DNA of 64,000 nucleotides from Buxus sempervirens (Eukaryota > Streptophyta > Magnoliopsida > Buxales > Buxaceae): assembly GCA_947561395.2 (NCBI GenBank), contig OX387192.1, positions 35,609,520-35,673,519 on the forward strand, in the 5' to 3' direction. The notes under the pieces are model-generated. The model saw nothing but the letters and a program-made list of their open reading frames with translations, was not told the origin of the DNA and ran no database searches. The position numbers and the translations under genes were made by a program. Positions 33,804 through 43,453 of this stretch are shown piece by piece. Each line of letters starts with the position of its first letter. Position 1 is the first letter of the stretch.

Positions 33804-33918
33804 GTGGGATGGCATCACATGGAGCATCTCACATAATTGTACATCCTCATTTTCACATCAAAAATGTGAAAAAAAAAACATAGTTGACGTAAAATGCTAC
33901 ATGTGATAGCATCCCATG
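33804..33918. mobile_element. Foldback MITE (duplicate of 8382-8500)
   Basis: Inverted ends GTGGGATGGCATCACATGG and GATAGCATCCCATG with an A-rich centre. It occupies the same position relative to flanking sequence as the copy at 8382, so it was duplicated with the spacer. Confidence 0.6.
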
Positions 33919-34211
33919 ACAGCTGCATCATTTACAGCAGAAAATTTCAACTCGCAAGAGATTGTATTATGGTTTTTAACATTTTCGATTACAGTAGATA
34001 AATTCACATCTTATCATGGATGTTGGCAACCTCTAGAACCACATAAATGCTATGTCTATTTTTGTTACATTTATTTTCAAAATAAAGTACTTTTTGCCAT
34101 TAATTGTTTTTTCTTTGAAACACGTATAAGAGCCCAAACGAAGATCGAACCCCTAGTCTTCAATTAATCGCTTGACCAATATTATTACAGGTGACTTGCA
34201 GTTAGGGGTAC

Positions 34212-36523
34212 TGTAGACACCCCAAATTGCACAGCAAAAATGATCAATAATCATCAAAAATCATTATCTCCTTGAAAGCCAGCACAAAATTTGAGAAAAA
34301 GTGTTTTTACTTGTATCCGGTAACTCAGGCCGGATACAAGTACCTCTCTTTGTATCCGATGGAAAATACCGGATACAAGAAAGCTTTAGTGTATCCGGCA
34401 TATATAATGCCGGATACCTTAAGGCCCTGTGTATCCGGCCTGATATGCCGGATACATAAGTTTTGCTCAAAATTATGGTTTTCCGAGAGATTTCACTTTT
34501 TACCATCATGCCTCTCATTAAATGAGGGGAAATCTCAGAAATAGCCTTAGGGTTAAGGTTGGTGGGCTCTAGACATTAGGTTGTGTCTACCATCAACCCT
34601 AGCCTTTGCCTATAAATAGGAGGCTCCTCCTCAAGCAAATGGCCAATAAGTTGGAGATCCAAGAGCTCCGAGTGAAGAAGGGAACCGCTGCCGGATTGCT
34701 TCCAGAACCCCAGGTAAGCCTCAAATCTCTTCTTTATTTTCTTTATTTTATATTCTAGATCTAGATCTCTTCTTCTACCTTTCTGTAGAATAAGGCCTTC
34801 TATGTGTATGAAAACCCTTCCCTGGCTCAAAGTATCTCAAGACTCCCCCCAACCGTAAAACGTGAAGGCGGGATCTAGGAGAAACGAGACTGGGGATTGA
34901 CCCTAGTGCTAGAACCTATCTTGCATAAGCCTTTTGAATGATTGAAAACCGTTTCATATTCAAAGTACCCCAAGATTATCTTGAAGAACCGTATTTAACG
35001 GGGAGAGAGAACTAAGGGAAACGATAATGGAACGGAACCCTAGGTTGTTTTAGAACCTTATTTTGATGAATATGAATGCATGCTATGTTGCTATATTGTT
35101 CTTGAATGATTTTTCACACTTGCACATACATAGCATGATTTTGGCGGGATAAGCTCACATTTGGGGATTTATTACATTCATTGTGATAAATCTGAAATAA
35201 ATGGCCTCAATCAATTCTGGAATGTCTTTAAATGATTTTTAAAGGATTTGGATTCATCTTGCACGAATTACACACACTTTGTCACAGTTTTGAATATTGT
35301 TTCTCCAAAAAAGGCTTTACTTGACAGCAACTGTACCCTAACTTCGGATACTCATAACTTCACCATCCGGATGAATTTTGGAGTGATTTCAGAACCATGG
35401 GAAAGGTGAGGCTGTCTAGTTTATGTCTACCAAATTTCATTAATTTCTACGCAGCAGATTTGTGACACCATTCTGCCGAAGTTGAGATGTCATTTCAGGT
35501 CAAACTATTGAACCTATCACTTCGAATGGGCGCCATCTGCTTGTTTTAAATCTGATTCGAGTGATTTTTGTTTCTGGAAACTCCTTTATGAGTATATTTT
35601 TAAATCCAGTTGGTTTCATAATTTTTTGATTTAAATTGTGTCGTGGAGAGCAGATTTACTCAGAACTGCTCAACAGCACTTTTCTGGGTTGATCTGTGAT
35701 CCTCGGGGCCTGTTCGGGAAGTCACCCAAGGCACATCCGAATGATTTTTTGTATGAGGCTAGTTTCTTTTGAAAGATGGCCATACAGACTTCATTGACAC
35801 CAAATTTCATAGATTTTCATGAAGCCGATTTTTCTAGGTGATTTTCCAAACTTGCCTACTTGTTACTTTTGATTTTCCCCAGCAGCAACTTTAAAGGAGC
35901 ATAACTCCTAGGATTTCAACCGGATTTACTTGAAATTTTGCATAAGTCTCTTATTTGCTATGATCTTTCAAATGGATTTGGTTTGATTCAATTTAAAATT
36001 GATTTTGAATGATTTCAAGACAAATGGTATTACTTTTCACCGAATTTTCCGGATTTAACTCAACTTGGTTTTGTGCAACTTTTGCTTTGGATTTCCATTT
36101 TTGTTGATATTCCAGAAGTGATATTGACATAAAAGAGGATCTAGAATCCATTTGGATTCCTCATGTGAAAATATCACACATTGGCTTAATTCTTTTCCAA
36201 TGTTTTTAATGATTTTTAGCAAGCTTTCTTATCTTTTTTGCATGAACAAACACTTGGCAACCACCTTGTGTGGGTGAATGGGGGTGCCTAACACCTTCCC
36301 CCGTTCATAATCTAATCCTCTTACCCATCTCTAGATTTGATTTTCAAGTAGAGTTATTTTTACTCTAGAATTTGCCTTTTAGCTATTTTTGCATATTTTT
36401 GAACTTTTTGGTGTCCATTCACACCCAAAAATCTGAATGGTGGCGACTCTCCCAATTTTACGTTGAGCCTCGTGTGCTGACGGAGGGATGATCATCTCCG
36501 GTGATTTTTTCCCGTGTCTCACA
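34212..36523 (+). mobile_element. Solo LTR, Ty3/Ogre-like, 2.3 kb
   Basis: Starts TGTAGACACCCC and ends GTGTCTCACA, with the 5-bp direct repeat GGTAC on each side (34207-34211 and 36524-36528). It contains repeated GTATCCGG motifs in both orientations near the start (34310-34460), a TATA box (CCTATAAATAGG, about 34609-34620) and a GGTGGCGACTCTCCC motif near the end. There are no internal genes, so it is a solo LTR. It lies inside a hAT MITE. Confidence 0.75.
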
Positions 36524-36729
36524 GGTACAACTCGGTCCGGTTAAAACCGAACCAAACCGACTTCGGTTCGGTTTGGTTCGGTTTTATAGTGGTTCGGTTC
36601 GATCCCAAAATCCTTAAACCGAACTAGGTCGGTTCGATTTTGGGTTTCATGTTCGGTTAAACCGAACCGAACCGAACTTGAACCGAAACCTAACCAAATT
36701 GATGTATATATTATAATATATAATCTATG

Positions 36730-36730
<1 letters not shown>

Positions 36731-36814
<84 letters not shown>
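36731..36814. repeat. (TA)n microsatellite
   Basis: Long uninterrupted TA run within the hAT MITE. Confidence 0.9.
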
Positions 36815-36820
<6 letters not shown>

Positions 36821-37100
36821 GTTAAACTTTTAAAGTTTATCTTTAAACTTTAAGGATATTACAAAAAAACCTTTGTTTGAGATAAGAATATATTGGTTTA
36901 ATCCGAACCGAGTAGTTTTCATGTAATTCGATTCGGTTCGGTTTGGGTTTCGGTTTTTTTATATATTTTCGGTTCGGTTTTCGGTTTAATTGGTTCGGTT
37001 TTCAATTCGGTTCGGTTGGGTTCGGTTTCAATATATATATGTTCGGTTTGGTCTTGGGTTGACATCAACCCGGACAGAACCGAACCAAGTTGCACCCCTA

Positions 37101-37995
37101 CTTGCAATATAACTAGATCAGCTCTGATTTAAATTCGGAACAAGTGCTCGGGATCAAGATCCGACCCAAAATCAGTGTATCAAAAGATACTGGCACGCCT
37201 GTGCATTGATACATCATCAACCCCGCCACGTGTCGTGTCCGACCAAATTTCAATGGAACAAAAGGTTTCTCAAAAGTTATAACCTAGAACATTACTTAGT
37301 CAATGTTAATTATTTTGAAAAAGTAAAATTGAAGAATCGATAGAAAAGGAGAAGTAAACGGCTCTTTTGTCGTTGCGCTATTACCTTCTGTGTTTTTTTT
37401 TTTCGGTAAACTTGCGATATTACCTTCAAAAAAGAAAAAAAAAAGTCATCGATCCTTTATTACTGAAGGCGAAAAGCGATTGTTGAAATGTCCTGTAAGT
37501 CTAATAATTCCGAACACCGACTTGACTGGCAAAAATAGATTTCGTTAAATGTGACGAATATTTATACGTATAAAATGTTGTTATGATTTATTATCCTTAA
37601 TTTCAACCATCAAAACCGGGTCCGAATAAAGAGGGGAAGATGATTTAAGCCTGTATCATAAGACGATTGGTTTTTTTCGGAAAATACGTTCGTTTGACAA
37701 AGAGGGGAACATGAATCCTAAAGGTGAATCCATGCCAGGCAATAATGTGGTTTAAACATAATTTTCCTCATGCTACACGGTCAATAGTGAGAAAGAAAGT
37801 AGCTACAAGACGCCATTAATTAGAAATGTACATTTTATAAGAAAATTATGATTCCTACTTTTAGAACTTAATAGCCTTTTTTTAGTAACTTTATAGAACT
37901 TTATAGCTTATACAATACCCAAACATATGACTCCTGCTTAATCGTTTACATTTAATACTAAAACTTCTCGGTAATCTTGTTTCTACAATAGCGAA
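37101..37995. other. 3' flank of RLK copy 6
   Basis: About 37290-37550 resembles the upstream flank motifs of copies 1 and 5. About 37560-37995 is the downstream flank shared with the other RLK copies. No gene is seen. Confidence 0.45.
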
Positions 37996-39876
37996 TCATG
38001 ATTCCAACTTAGACGAAGTAGACAGATTACCCGAGCCAGTGCTTCTCAGCAGTTTCTCAATATCCACAATCTCTGCAACAAGAGGAAGTGGACGCTCAGG
38101 GATCGATGGAACTGGCAAATCTGTCTCCAATATCTTTACAATCTGGTCTATTGTTGGCCTAAAATATAAATTTGGATGGGAAGCAAGAACAGCAACCAAT
38201 ACATATTTCTCCATGACTTCAGGCTCTCCCATATCGTCTATTCCTTCTTCAATAACCTCCAATGCTCTCCCTTCTCTCACCAGCGACCAAGCCCAATCAG
38301 TCACCAAAGAGGTCTCATTCTCATTAACATGTATGAGCGCCTTCCTCCCACTTAGGAGCTCAAGCAGTACAACCCCAAAGCTGTAAACATCACTCCTCTC
38401 TGTTAATTGCCCGTACAAGGCGTATTCGGGAGCAACATAGCCCAGAGTACCAGCCACCTTCGTGCTCAGATGTGATGTCCCCTCCGGCGTAAACTTCGCC
38501 AACCCAAAATCTGCCAACTTGGCTTCAAATTTCTCATCCAAGAGCACGTTACTTGCTTTAATGTCTCGGTGAATGATGCCTGGTTTCGCCCCACAGTGCA
38601 AGTAAGCCAGACCTCTTGCAATTCCAATGGCAATCCTCTGACGAATTGGCCAATTGAGTTTGGTCTCAATTGATCCGAAAAGATGATCGTATAGGCTTCC
38701 ATTAGTCATCAAATCACACACAATTATCCTTTGGTGCCCATCCAAAGGCGTACTCGCAGTACAATATCCTCTCAAAGCAACAAGGTTCACATGCCTTACG
38801 CTAGCAATAACCTCTACCTCATGTTTGAAGTTTTCATCACCAGCAGCAGAACAATTCTTGAACCTCTTTGCTGCGATCTCAGATCCATCTAGTAATCTTC
38901 CCTTGTAAACATTACCATAGCCTCCCCTTCCGATCATGTTTTCTCTTGAGAAATTTTCCGTAGCCTGTTTGATTTCGTCAAGCGTGAACCTAACCAGATT
39001 GGTATTCTCGTTAATCAACTGCAACCTAGAAATCGAGTTCTTCTCAACTGTGACAATTTTCTTCATCCTCCTCAATTTAAGACACCTTGTCCACATAAAC
39101 CAAATCCCTAAAAAGAATCCCAACAAGCCAATACTGGAACCAACTAAAACCCCAACAACTAAGCCCTTCCGATGAACCCTCTTCTTGGAGGGATAGCTCC
39201 AGGATATACCATTATAGAATATACACCAAAAGGTTCCTTCATTGAAGGGTCCAAACTTATTAACCACACCACCAACATAAATGGACGGAAGGGCGTCACA
39301 ACCCGTGATATTACCAATTTCAAGTCCGGGAAAGTTAAACACGCGAAGACTGGACAAGCTTTCGGTGCAAGAAGTACAGGCAGCACTGTCCTGAAGTGAT
39401 TGATTGCAAGTACGTCGAAGTTCTTCGAGCGAGGATTCTAGAACCATTCTCTCGAACTGTGCTCGAGACGTAATGTTTTTACAACCTTCATAGATCGAGC
39501 TGGCTTCGAAGCCGCAAACAGATCGGATTGAGATGTCAGGGCCAACTCTATGGATGTAGGCTTCATATGAACGTGAACAAGATTGGGAAGCATTGGGAGG
39601 AGGAAGAAAGAAGCCGGTGGTTCGAAGATATTCAGATTGAAGGACATGAACTCCTCGGACGATTAGTTGACACTCCTGCGTTACGTCAAGAAATTTCGTT
39701 TTAGGGGAGCCAACGAAATGTTCAAGAGCATCGATGTTTAACGGACAGGGGGCTTCAGCAAGTTTTTTACTCGAGAGTTCAATGGGATTAACGGAACTAC
39801 AAGTTCGAAAACCGGGGAACACTAGTCCTACCGTAACGAGGATGAAGAGAAAACCGTTGAACATGAGGCGATACAT
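37996..39876 (-). CDS. RKF3-like: RKF3-like receptor kinase, array copy 6
   Basis: 626 residues, one exon. The MYRL start at 39876 precedes a clear signal peptide. An in-frame ATG at 39924 would add 16 residues (MHFQIIETIEQISSAT) and is less likely. SPARK/RKF3-type ectodomain about 44-220, membrane helix about 238-263, kinase about 310-586. GRGGYG 316-321, HRD 436-438, DFG 456-458 and APE 482-484 are intact. The usual VAVKRF segment reads IAAKRF but keeps K337. The ectodomain has diverged from the other copies around FERMVLESSLEELRR and LRVFNFPGLE. The N-terminal third and upstream flank are almost identical to those of copy 7, so the two shared a recent exchange or duplication. Confidence 0.9.
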   Translation of the reverse strand: MYRLMFNGFLFILVTVGLVFPGFRTCSSVNPIELSSKKLAEAPCPLNIDALEHFVGSPKTKFLDVTQECQLIVRGVHVLQSEYLRTTGFFLPPPNASQSCSRSYEAYIHRVGPDISIRSVCGFEASSIYEGCKNITSRAQFERMVLESSLEELRRTCNQSLQDSAACTSCTESLSSLRVFNFPGLEIGNITGCDALPSIYVGGVVNKFGPFNEGTFWCIFYNGISWSYPSKKRVHRKGLVVGVLVGSSIGLLGFFLGIWFMWTRCLKLRRMKKIVTVEKNSISRLQLINENTNLVRFTLDEIKQATENFSRENMIGRGGYGNVYKGRLLDGSEIAAKRFKNCSAAGDENFKHEVEVIASVRHVNLVALRGYCTASTPLDGHQRIIVCDLMTNGSLYDHLFGSIETKLNWPIRQRIAIGIARGLAYLHCGAKPGIIHRDIKASNVLLDEKFEAKLADFGLAKFTPEGTSHLSTKVAGTLGYVAPEYALYGQLTERSDVYSFGVVLLELLSGRKALIHVNENETSLVTDWAWSLVREGRALEVIEEGIDDMGEPEVMEKYVLVAVLASHPNLYFRPTIDQIVKILETDLPVPSIPERPLPLVAEIVDIEKLLRSTGSGNLSTSSKLES

Positions 39877-40873
39877 GGTTGCAGATGATATCTGCTCAAT
39901 AGTTTCAATTATTTGGAAGTGCATATTTGAATTGATTATACTTATAAGGCAAAAGCCTTTTAGATTTGTGGTTTATTAGTTCCACAGATGCCTTCAAGTG
40001 ATTGGTGGAGGTTGGACATCAAGAATGGAAACTGCCTTTCTCTGATAATAAATTTATTGAAGCCCAAAAGCGATTGTTAAACGGTCTCATACCACATACG
40101 TCTCAAAATTGGTCCAAAGACGACTTGACTTTTAAAAAAGAAAAAAAAAGTCGAAGAACAAATTTTTAAACGCTTCTATAGCCGGCCGTGTAGACTTTCT
40201 ATTACATGTGGTTTAGGTAGCAAATTGAAAGGGACATATCTAATGAATAGGGTTCAACTATTTTCCAGAAGTGAGCGGTCTGCTGTATCATCAACAGAAA
40301 TTTCCTAAATCTCATCCCTCCCTCAAGGCTCAAGCAAGATACAACGTATGTGGGTCCCATAAGCCAAATATTTTATAATGAATTTTTTCATTGATGGGTC
40401 CCACATGCAAGCATACAGCCCGATCGTTTAAAAGCAAGCATCTTCCATTCAATCCAAGCAAACAACGAAGAACCTTCACCAAGCAAACGATTTCTACACA
40501 AATTAATATAGATCGGTTCCCATCATCCGAATAGAAACAACAAACTCAGCTCCTCAATTCAAAACTCGATTTCGGAAGTAATCTCCATTGGCACATGCGT
40601 GTGATTTGCCTGAAGCCACAACTCGGCAATGGTCACTCGCTCCAGGTGGGTTAGGGACGAAGGTGTTTAGAGCATGTCTTGAAGGGAGAAGGGACAATTT
40701 TGTCTTTCAAAATTATAAAGTTAACAATGTTTCACTTAAATTGACGGTAGGGGTAGCAAGCGACAGTTTTGAGAAGCTTGGGGATTATAAGTGATCATTT
40801 TTAAACCACAGGAACGTCCGTGCCTTTTCGCCAAACCTCAGAGGGTGTTGCTGTAAATTTTCCTAATATATAA
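39877..40873. other. 5' flank of RLK copy 6
   Basis: Presumed promoter region. About 39910-40240 matches the upstream flank of copy 7 (60245-60560) and, in part, 43195-43415. The block AGAAATTTCCTAAATCTC (about 40299) recurs at 46357. No gene is seen in 40440-40870. Confidence 0.5.
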
Positions 40874-42371
40874 GAGGCCGTTTGGTAATGTGTTCAGAAA
40901 CTGTTTTTTGGTTTTTAAACACAGAAAACCCAAAACGTGTTTGGTTAAAAATAATTTCAAATCGTTTTTCTAAAAGACGGTTGAAAAATAATCGGGTTTT
41001 GAGAAACTGAAAATTTTCGTTTTTAAAAACGATGAACCGTTTTTGTTATTGAATGGCATTTTTGTAATAATGTTTTTTTTCTCTTCGATACAAAACCTCT
41101 CTCTTCTTCGCACAGACGACATAAGATCTCTTCGTCGAGCGCACAGACGGTGACGACATCGCCGTGGAGATACCGTCGGGGGGGCTTCTGGAGCAAACGC
41201 GCCACTCCTTTTGGTTCGCTGATGAAGCACAGGGTTTTCTCGTTCCGTCACTACTGAGGAGTTAAATCTCCATTCTTTAGAAGGAGAGGATTCTTTCCGC
41301 TGTCGGAATCGAGCGTGAGATTCTCCGCTGTCTGAGAACAAGAATTTGAGATCTGACATATCCACTCTGGAGATTTTCCCCGGTGGCCGTCTCCATGACC
41401 TCCTCCGATAAATCTCGGAAACTTCCACGTTCTCCAACCTTTCCAACGAACAAGAAGTTTCAATTTGAACAGGGGTAAAAAAACAGAAAAGAGGAAGAAA
41501 AACAGAGAAAGGAGGGATCTAAATTAACAACAGTAGTACCCCTATCGTCGTCGAAAGAGACGGCGAGCAACGTTACGCAATCTTCGGGACGAACGAGGTG
41601 AGTGAAAGCCCAGGACAATGCCGTCTTGGAGATGTGCTTCTCCGCTTTAACTGCGACAATTACCTTTCCCACTCCATTAACTACATCGTGGCTTCCTTTT
41701 TGTCTTCTCTTGCCATCGTGTCCGGACGGGATTCCGACCGGGAACATAAAGTTCGTCAAAGACAGGACCCCTGAGAAATTATGAGAAGTGTGTGAAAACG
41801 AGGCCAATTAATCTTCTCTTTCGTCTTTCCTTTTTAGCTTCTAGACGGCCAGGTCTTAACTCTTAAGAGGGACGGAAGAAGGAGGGTACGACATCTACGA
41901 TCGGCAACGAGGAAGTGTTGAGTATTGGGAATTCATTAGGAATCTTCAAGACACGTCGGTTCGGGAGCAGTTCTGCTGCAGCACGCTGCGCACGTAAGGA
42001 ATCTTGATTTTAAAAAAACAATTTAATTCAATCCCTTATTTTAAAACAATTTAATTCAATCCCTTGTTGTTGCTTAGAATATAATTAAGGAAGAAGTTGT
42101 TGGGATTTATCTTTTACAATTTAAGTTATGAAATTTTGATTTCCTTTTTTTTTTTTCATATCAAATTCGTTTTAGTTCAGTGGGCTTGCAGGTTGTATAG
42201 CAATGCATATTTGTTGATTTTGAAAATTTGAATCGTTTTTTTACAATTGTTACCAAACGGGTTTCTTGTCTCCTGTTTTCAAAAAACCCAAAAAATAGTG
42301 ATTGTTACCAAACGGGATTCTTGTCACCTGTTTTCAAACTGTTTTTAAAAAAAATGTTACCAAACGGCCTC
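40874..42371. mobile_element. PIF/Harbinger-like element carrying host exon pieces (Pack-type)
   Basis: The terminal inverted repeats are GAGGCCGTTTGGTAA (left) and TTACCAAACGGCCTC (right), flanked by the 3-bp direct repeat TAA (40871-40873 and 42372-42374). Both fit the PIF/Harbinger (Tourist) group. The subterminal part repeats TTACCAAACGGG-type motifs (42240-42330). There is no transposase. The interior holds two exon-like pieces of a USP-domain protein kinase gene on the minus strand. The superfamily call is inferred from the TSD and terminal bases. A Mutator Pack-type origin is less likely because no 9-bp duplication was found. Confidence 0.6.
41330..41740 (-). pseudogene. Captured fragment of a USP-domain protein kinase gene
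   Basis: On the minus strand, about 41737-41525 reads GKVIVAVKAEKHISKTALSW and then FTHLVRPEDCVTLLAVSF. This matches the N-terminal universal-stress-protein-like domain of plant receptor-like cytoplasmic kinases (the 'inactive protein kinase SELMODRAFT_444075' group, as I recall it). About 41440-41330 reads WKFPRFIGGGHGDGHR and then QISNSCSQ, the next conserved segment of the same proteins, separated by an intron-like gap (41463-41530). The kinase domain is absent. Intron retention implies DNA-level capture. It is bounded by the transposon ends, so it is not an independent gene. Confidence 0.6.
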
Positions 42372-42753
42372 TAAGATAACATGTGTTACAACCTTTACAT
42401 ATTACAAATATAATTAAATATATAAAATTCACTCTGACTAGACTTCACGAAGCCCGTGTTAATAAGGGTACCCAGTGATTGGCGGTTGACTTTGACTTGA
42501 CTTTCTTTCATTCAGTAACGCTAGCAATGCTATGGATTTTGAACGCAGTTAGCCTCGCGGCAATGATGACTCGCTCCAATAAAAACAAAGGAGAAAAAGA
42601 AAGCGGAAGATCCCATACAGAAGGAGACTACCAAAAAAAAATCCCATATAGAAGGACGAATAAGCGGCTTTTTTGTTGTTGGTGCCATGCTACCACCGGT
42701 TAGGAATGAAATCGTTTGTAATTTTGTATTAAATTGCACTTTATTTTTGTGGT
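42372..42753. other. Spacer duplicated from upstream of copy 4
   Basis: Matches 27880-28130 in order. No gene is seen. Confidence 0.4.
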
Positions 42754-42913
42754 GGGATGCTTCCACGTGGAGTATCCCACGATAAGTGTTTTTCACTATT
42801 TTATAAATGTTTTAGATACATTTTTCAAGTGGGGCGTATATAAAACACATATAAAACATTTATAAAAAGTGAAAAACACCTACTGTAGGATGCTCCACGT
42901 GGAAGCATTCCAT
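42754..42913. mobile_element. Foldback MITE (160 bp) with CACGTG in both arms
   Basis: The left arm GGGATGCTTCCACGTGGAG and the right arm CTCCACGTGGAAGCATTCC are inverted copies. The pairing extends through GTGTTTTTCACT and TTTATAAATGTTTTA on each side. Related to the foldback MITEs at 8382 and 33804. CACGTG is a G-box core, but a regulatory role is not shown. Confidence 0.65.
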
Positions 42914-43433
42914 TTCAAAGACACGAAGCAAATCAATCAAAAATTACAGATGATTTGCTTCACACCAATTGGGATGGGGTTAGAGGGTCAGATCGTTTCA
43001 TCTGATACCATTTACTGATACCAACATGAAATGTGAGGACGAATGCCCCATTTCAATAAAGGGCCCAAATCCCAAAACATATCTCATCTAGTGGTTTTGT
43101 TTTGGTACCACTAGATTCTAACTCCAGAGGAAATGCGTTTATATTTACATGAGCATGTGTTCGTTTCACTCTCAGACCAGGTAATGGCCCTAGAGGAAAC
43201 TGTCTTTCTCTGATAATAAATTTATTGAAGCCCAAAAGCGATGGTTAAATGCATGGTCTCATACGACATACGTCTCAAAATTGATCGAAAGACGACTTGA
43301 CTTTTAAAAAAGCAAAAAAGTCGAAGAACAAAATTTTAAACGCTTTCCGGACGTGTAGACTTTCTATTACGTTTAGGTAGCAAATTGAAAGGGACATATC
43401 TAATGAATAAGGTTTAACTATTCTGTTCCTCTG
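42914..43433. other. Spacer with orphan RLK upstream flank
   Basis: About 43195-43415 repeats the 5' flank of copies 6 and 7, without an adjacent RLK gene. The sequence is broken at about 43420 by the LINE and resumes at about 46350. Confidence 0.5.
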
Positions 43434-43453
43434 GTATCACAGAGGAACAGAAT
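43420..43453. repeat. 14-bp perfect inverted repeat at the LINE 5' junction
   Basis: Arms ATTCTGTTCCTCTG and its exact complement are separated by GTATCA. It spans the border between flanking spacer and LINE sequence. Confidence 0.8.

Larger units (their letters stand above)
34203..37100. mobile_element. hAT MITE split by a nested solo LTR
   Basis: The left end TAGGGGTAC (34203-34211) and the right end AAGTTGCACCCCTA (ending 37100) are terminal inverted repeats of one MITE family. The flanking 8-mers CTTGCAGT and CTTGCAAT (34195-34202 and 37101-37108) are a hAT-size target duplication with one change. The body (36529-37100) is packed with GGTTCGGTT and its complement, and holds a long TA run. 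Leaving out the nested LTR, the MITE is about 580 bp. Confidence 0.7.

Noticed and set aside
36919..37107. Frame rich in TEPNRTE repeats
   Set aside because: It is a translation of the low-complexity GGTTCGGTT motifs of a hAT MITE.
39172..39399. Plus-strand frames antisense to RLK ectodomains as regulatory antisense genes
   Set aside because: They are explained by coding constraint on the minus strand. No promoter or separate conservation could be seen.
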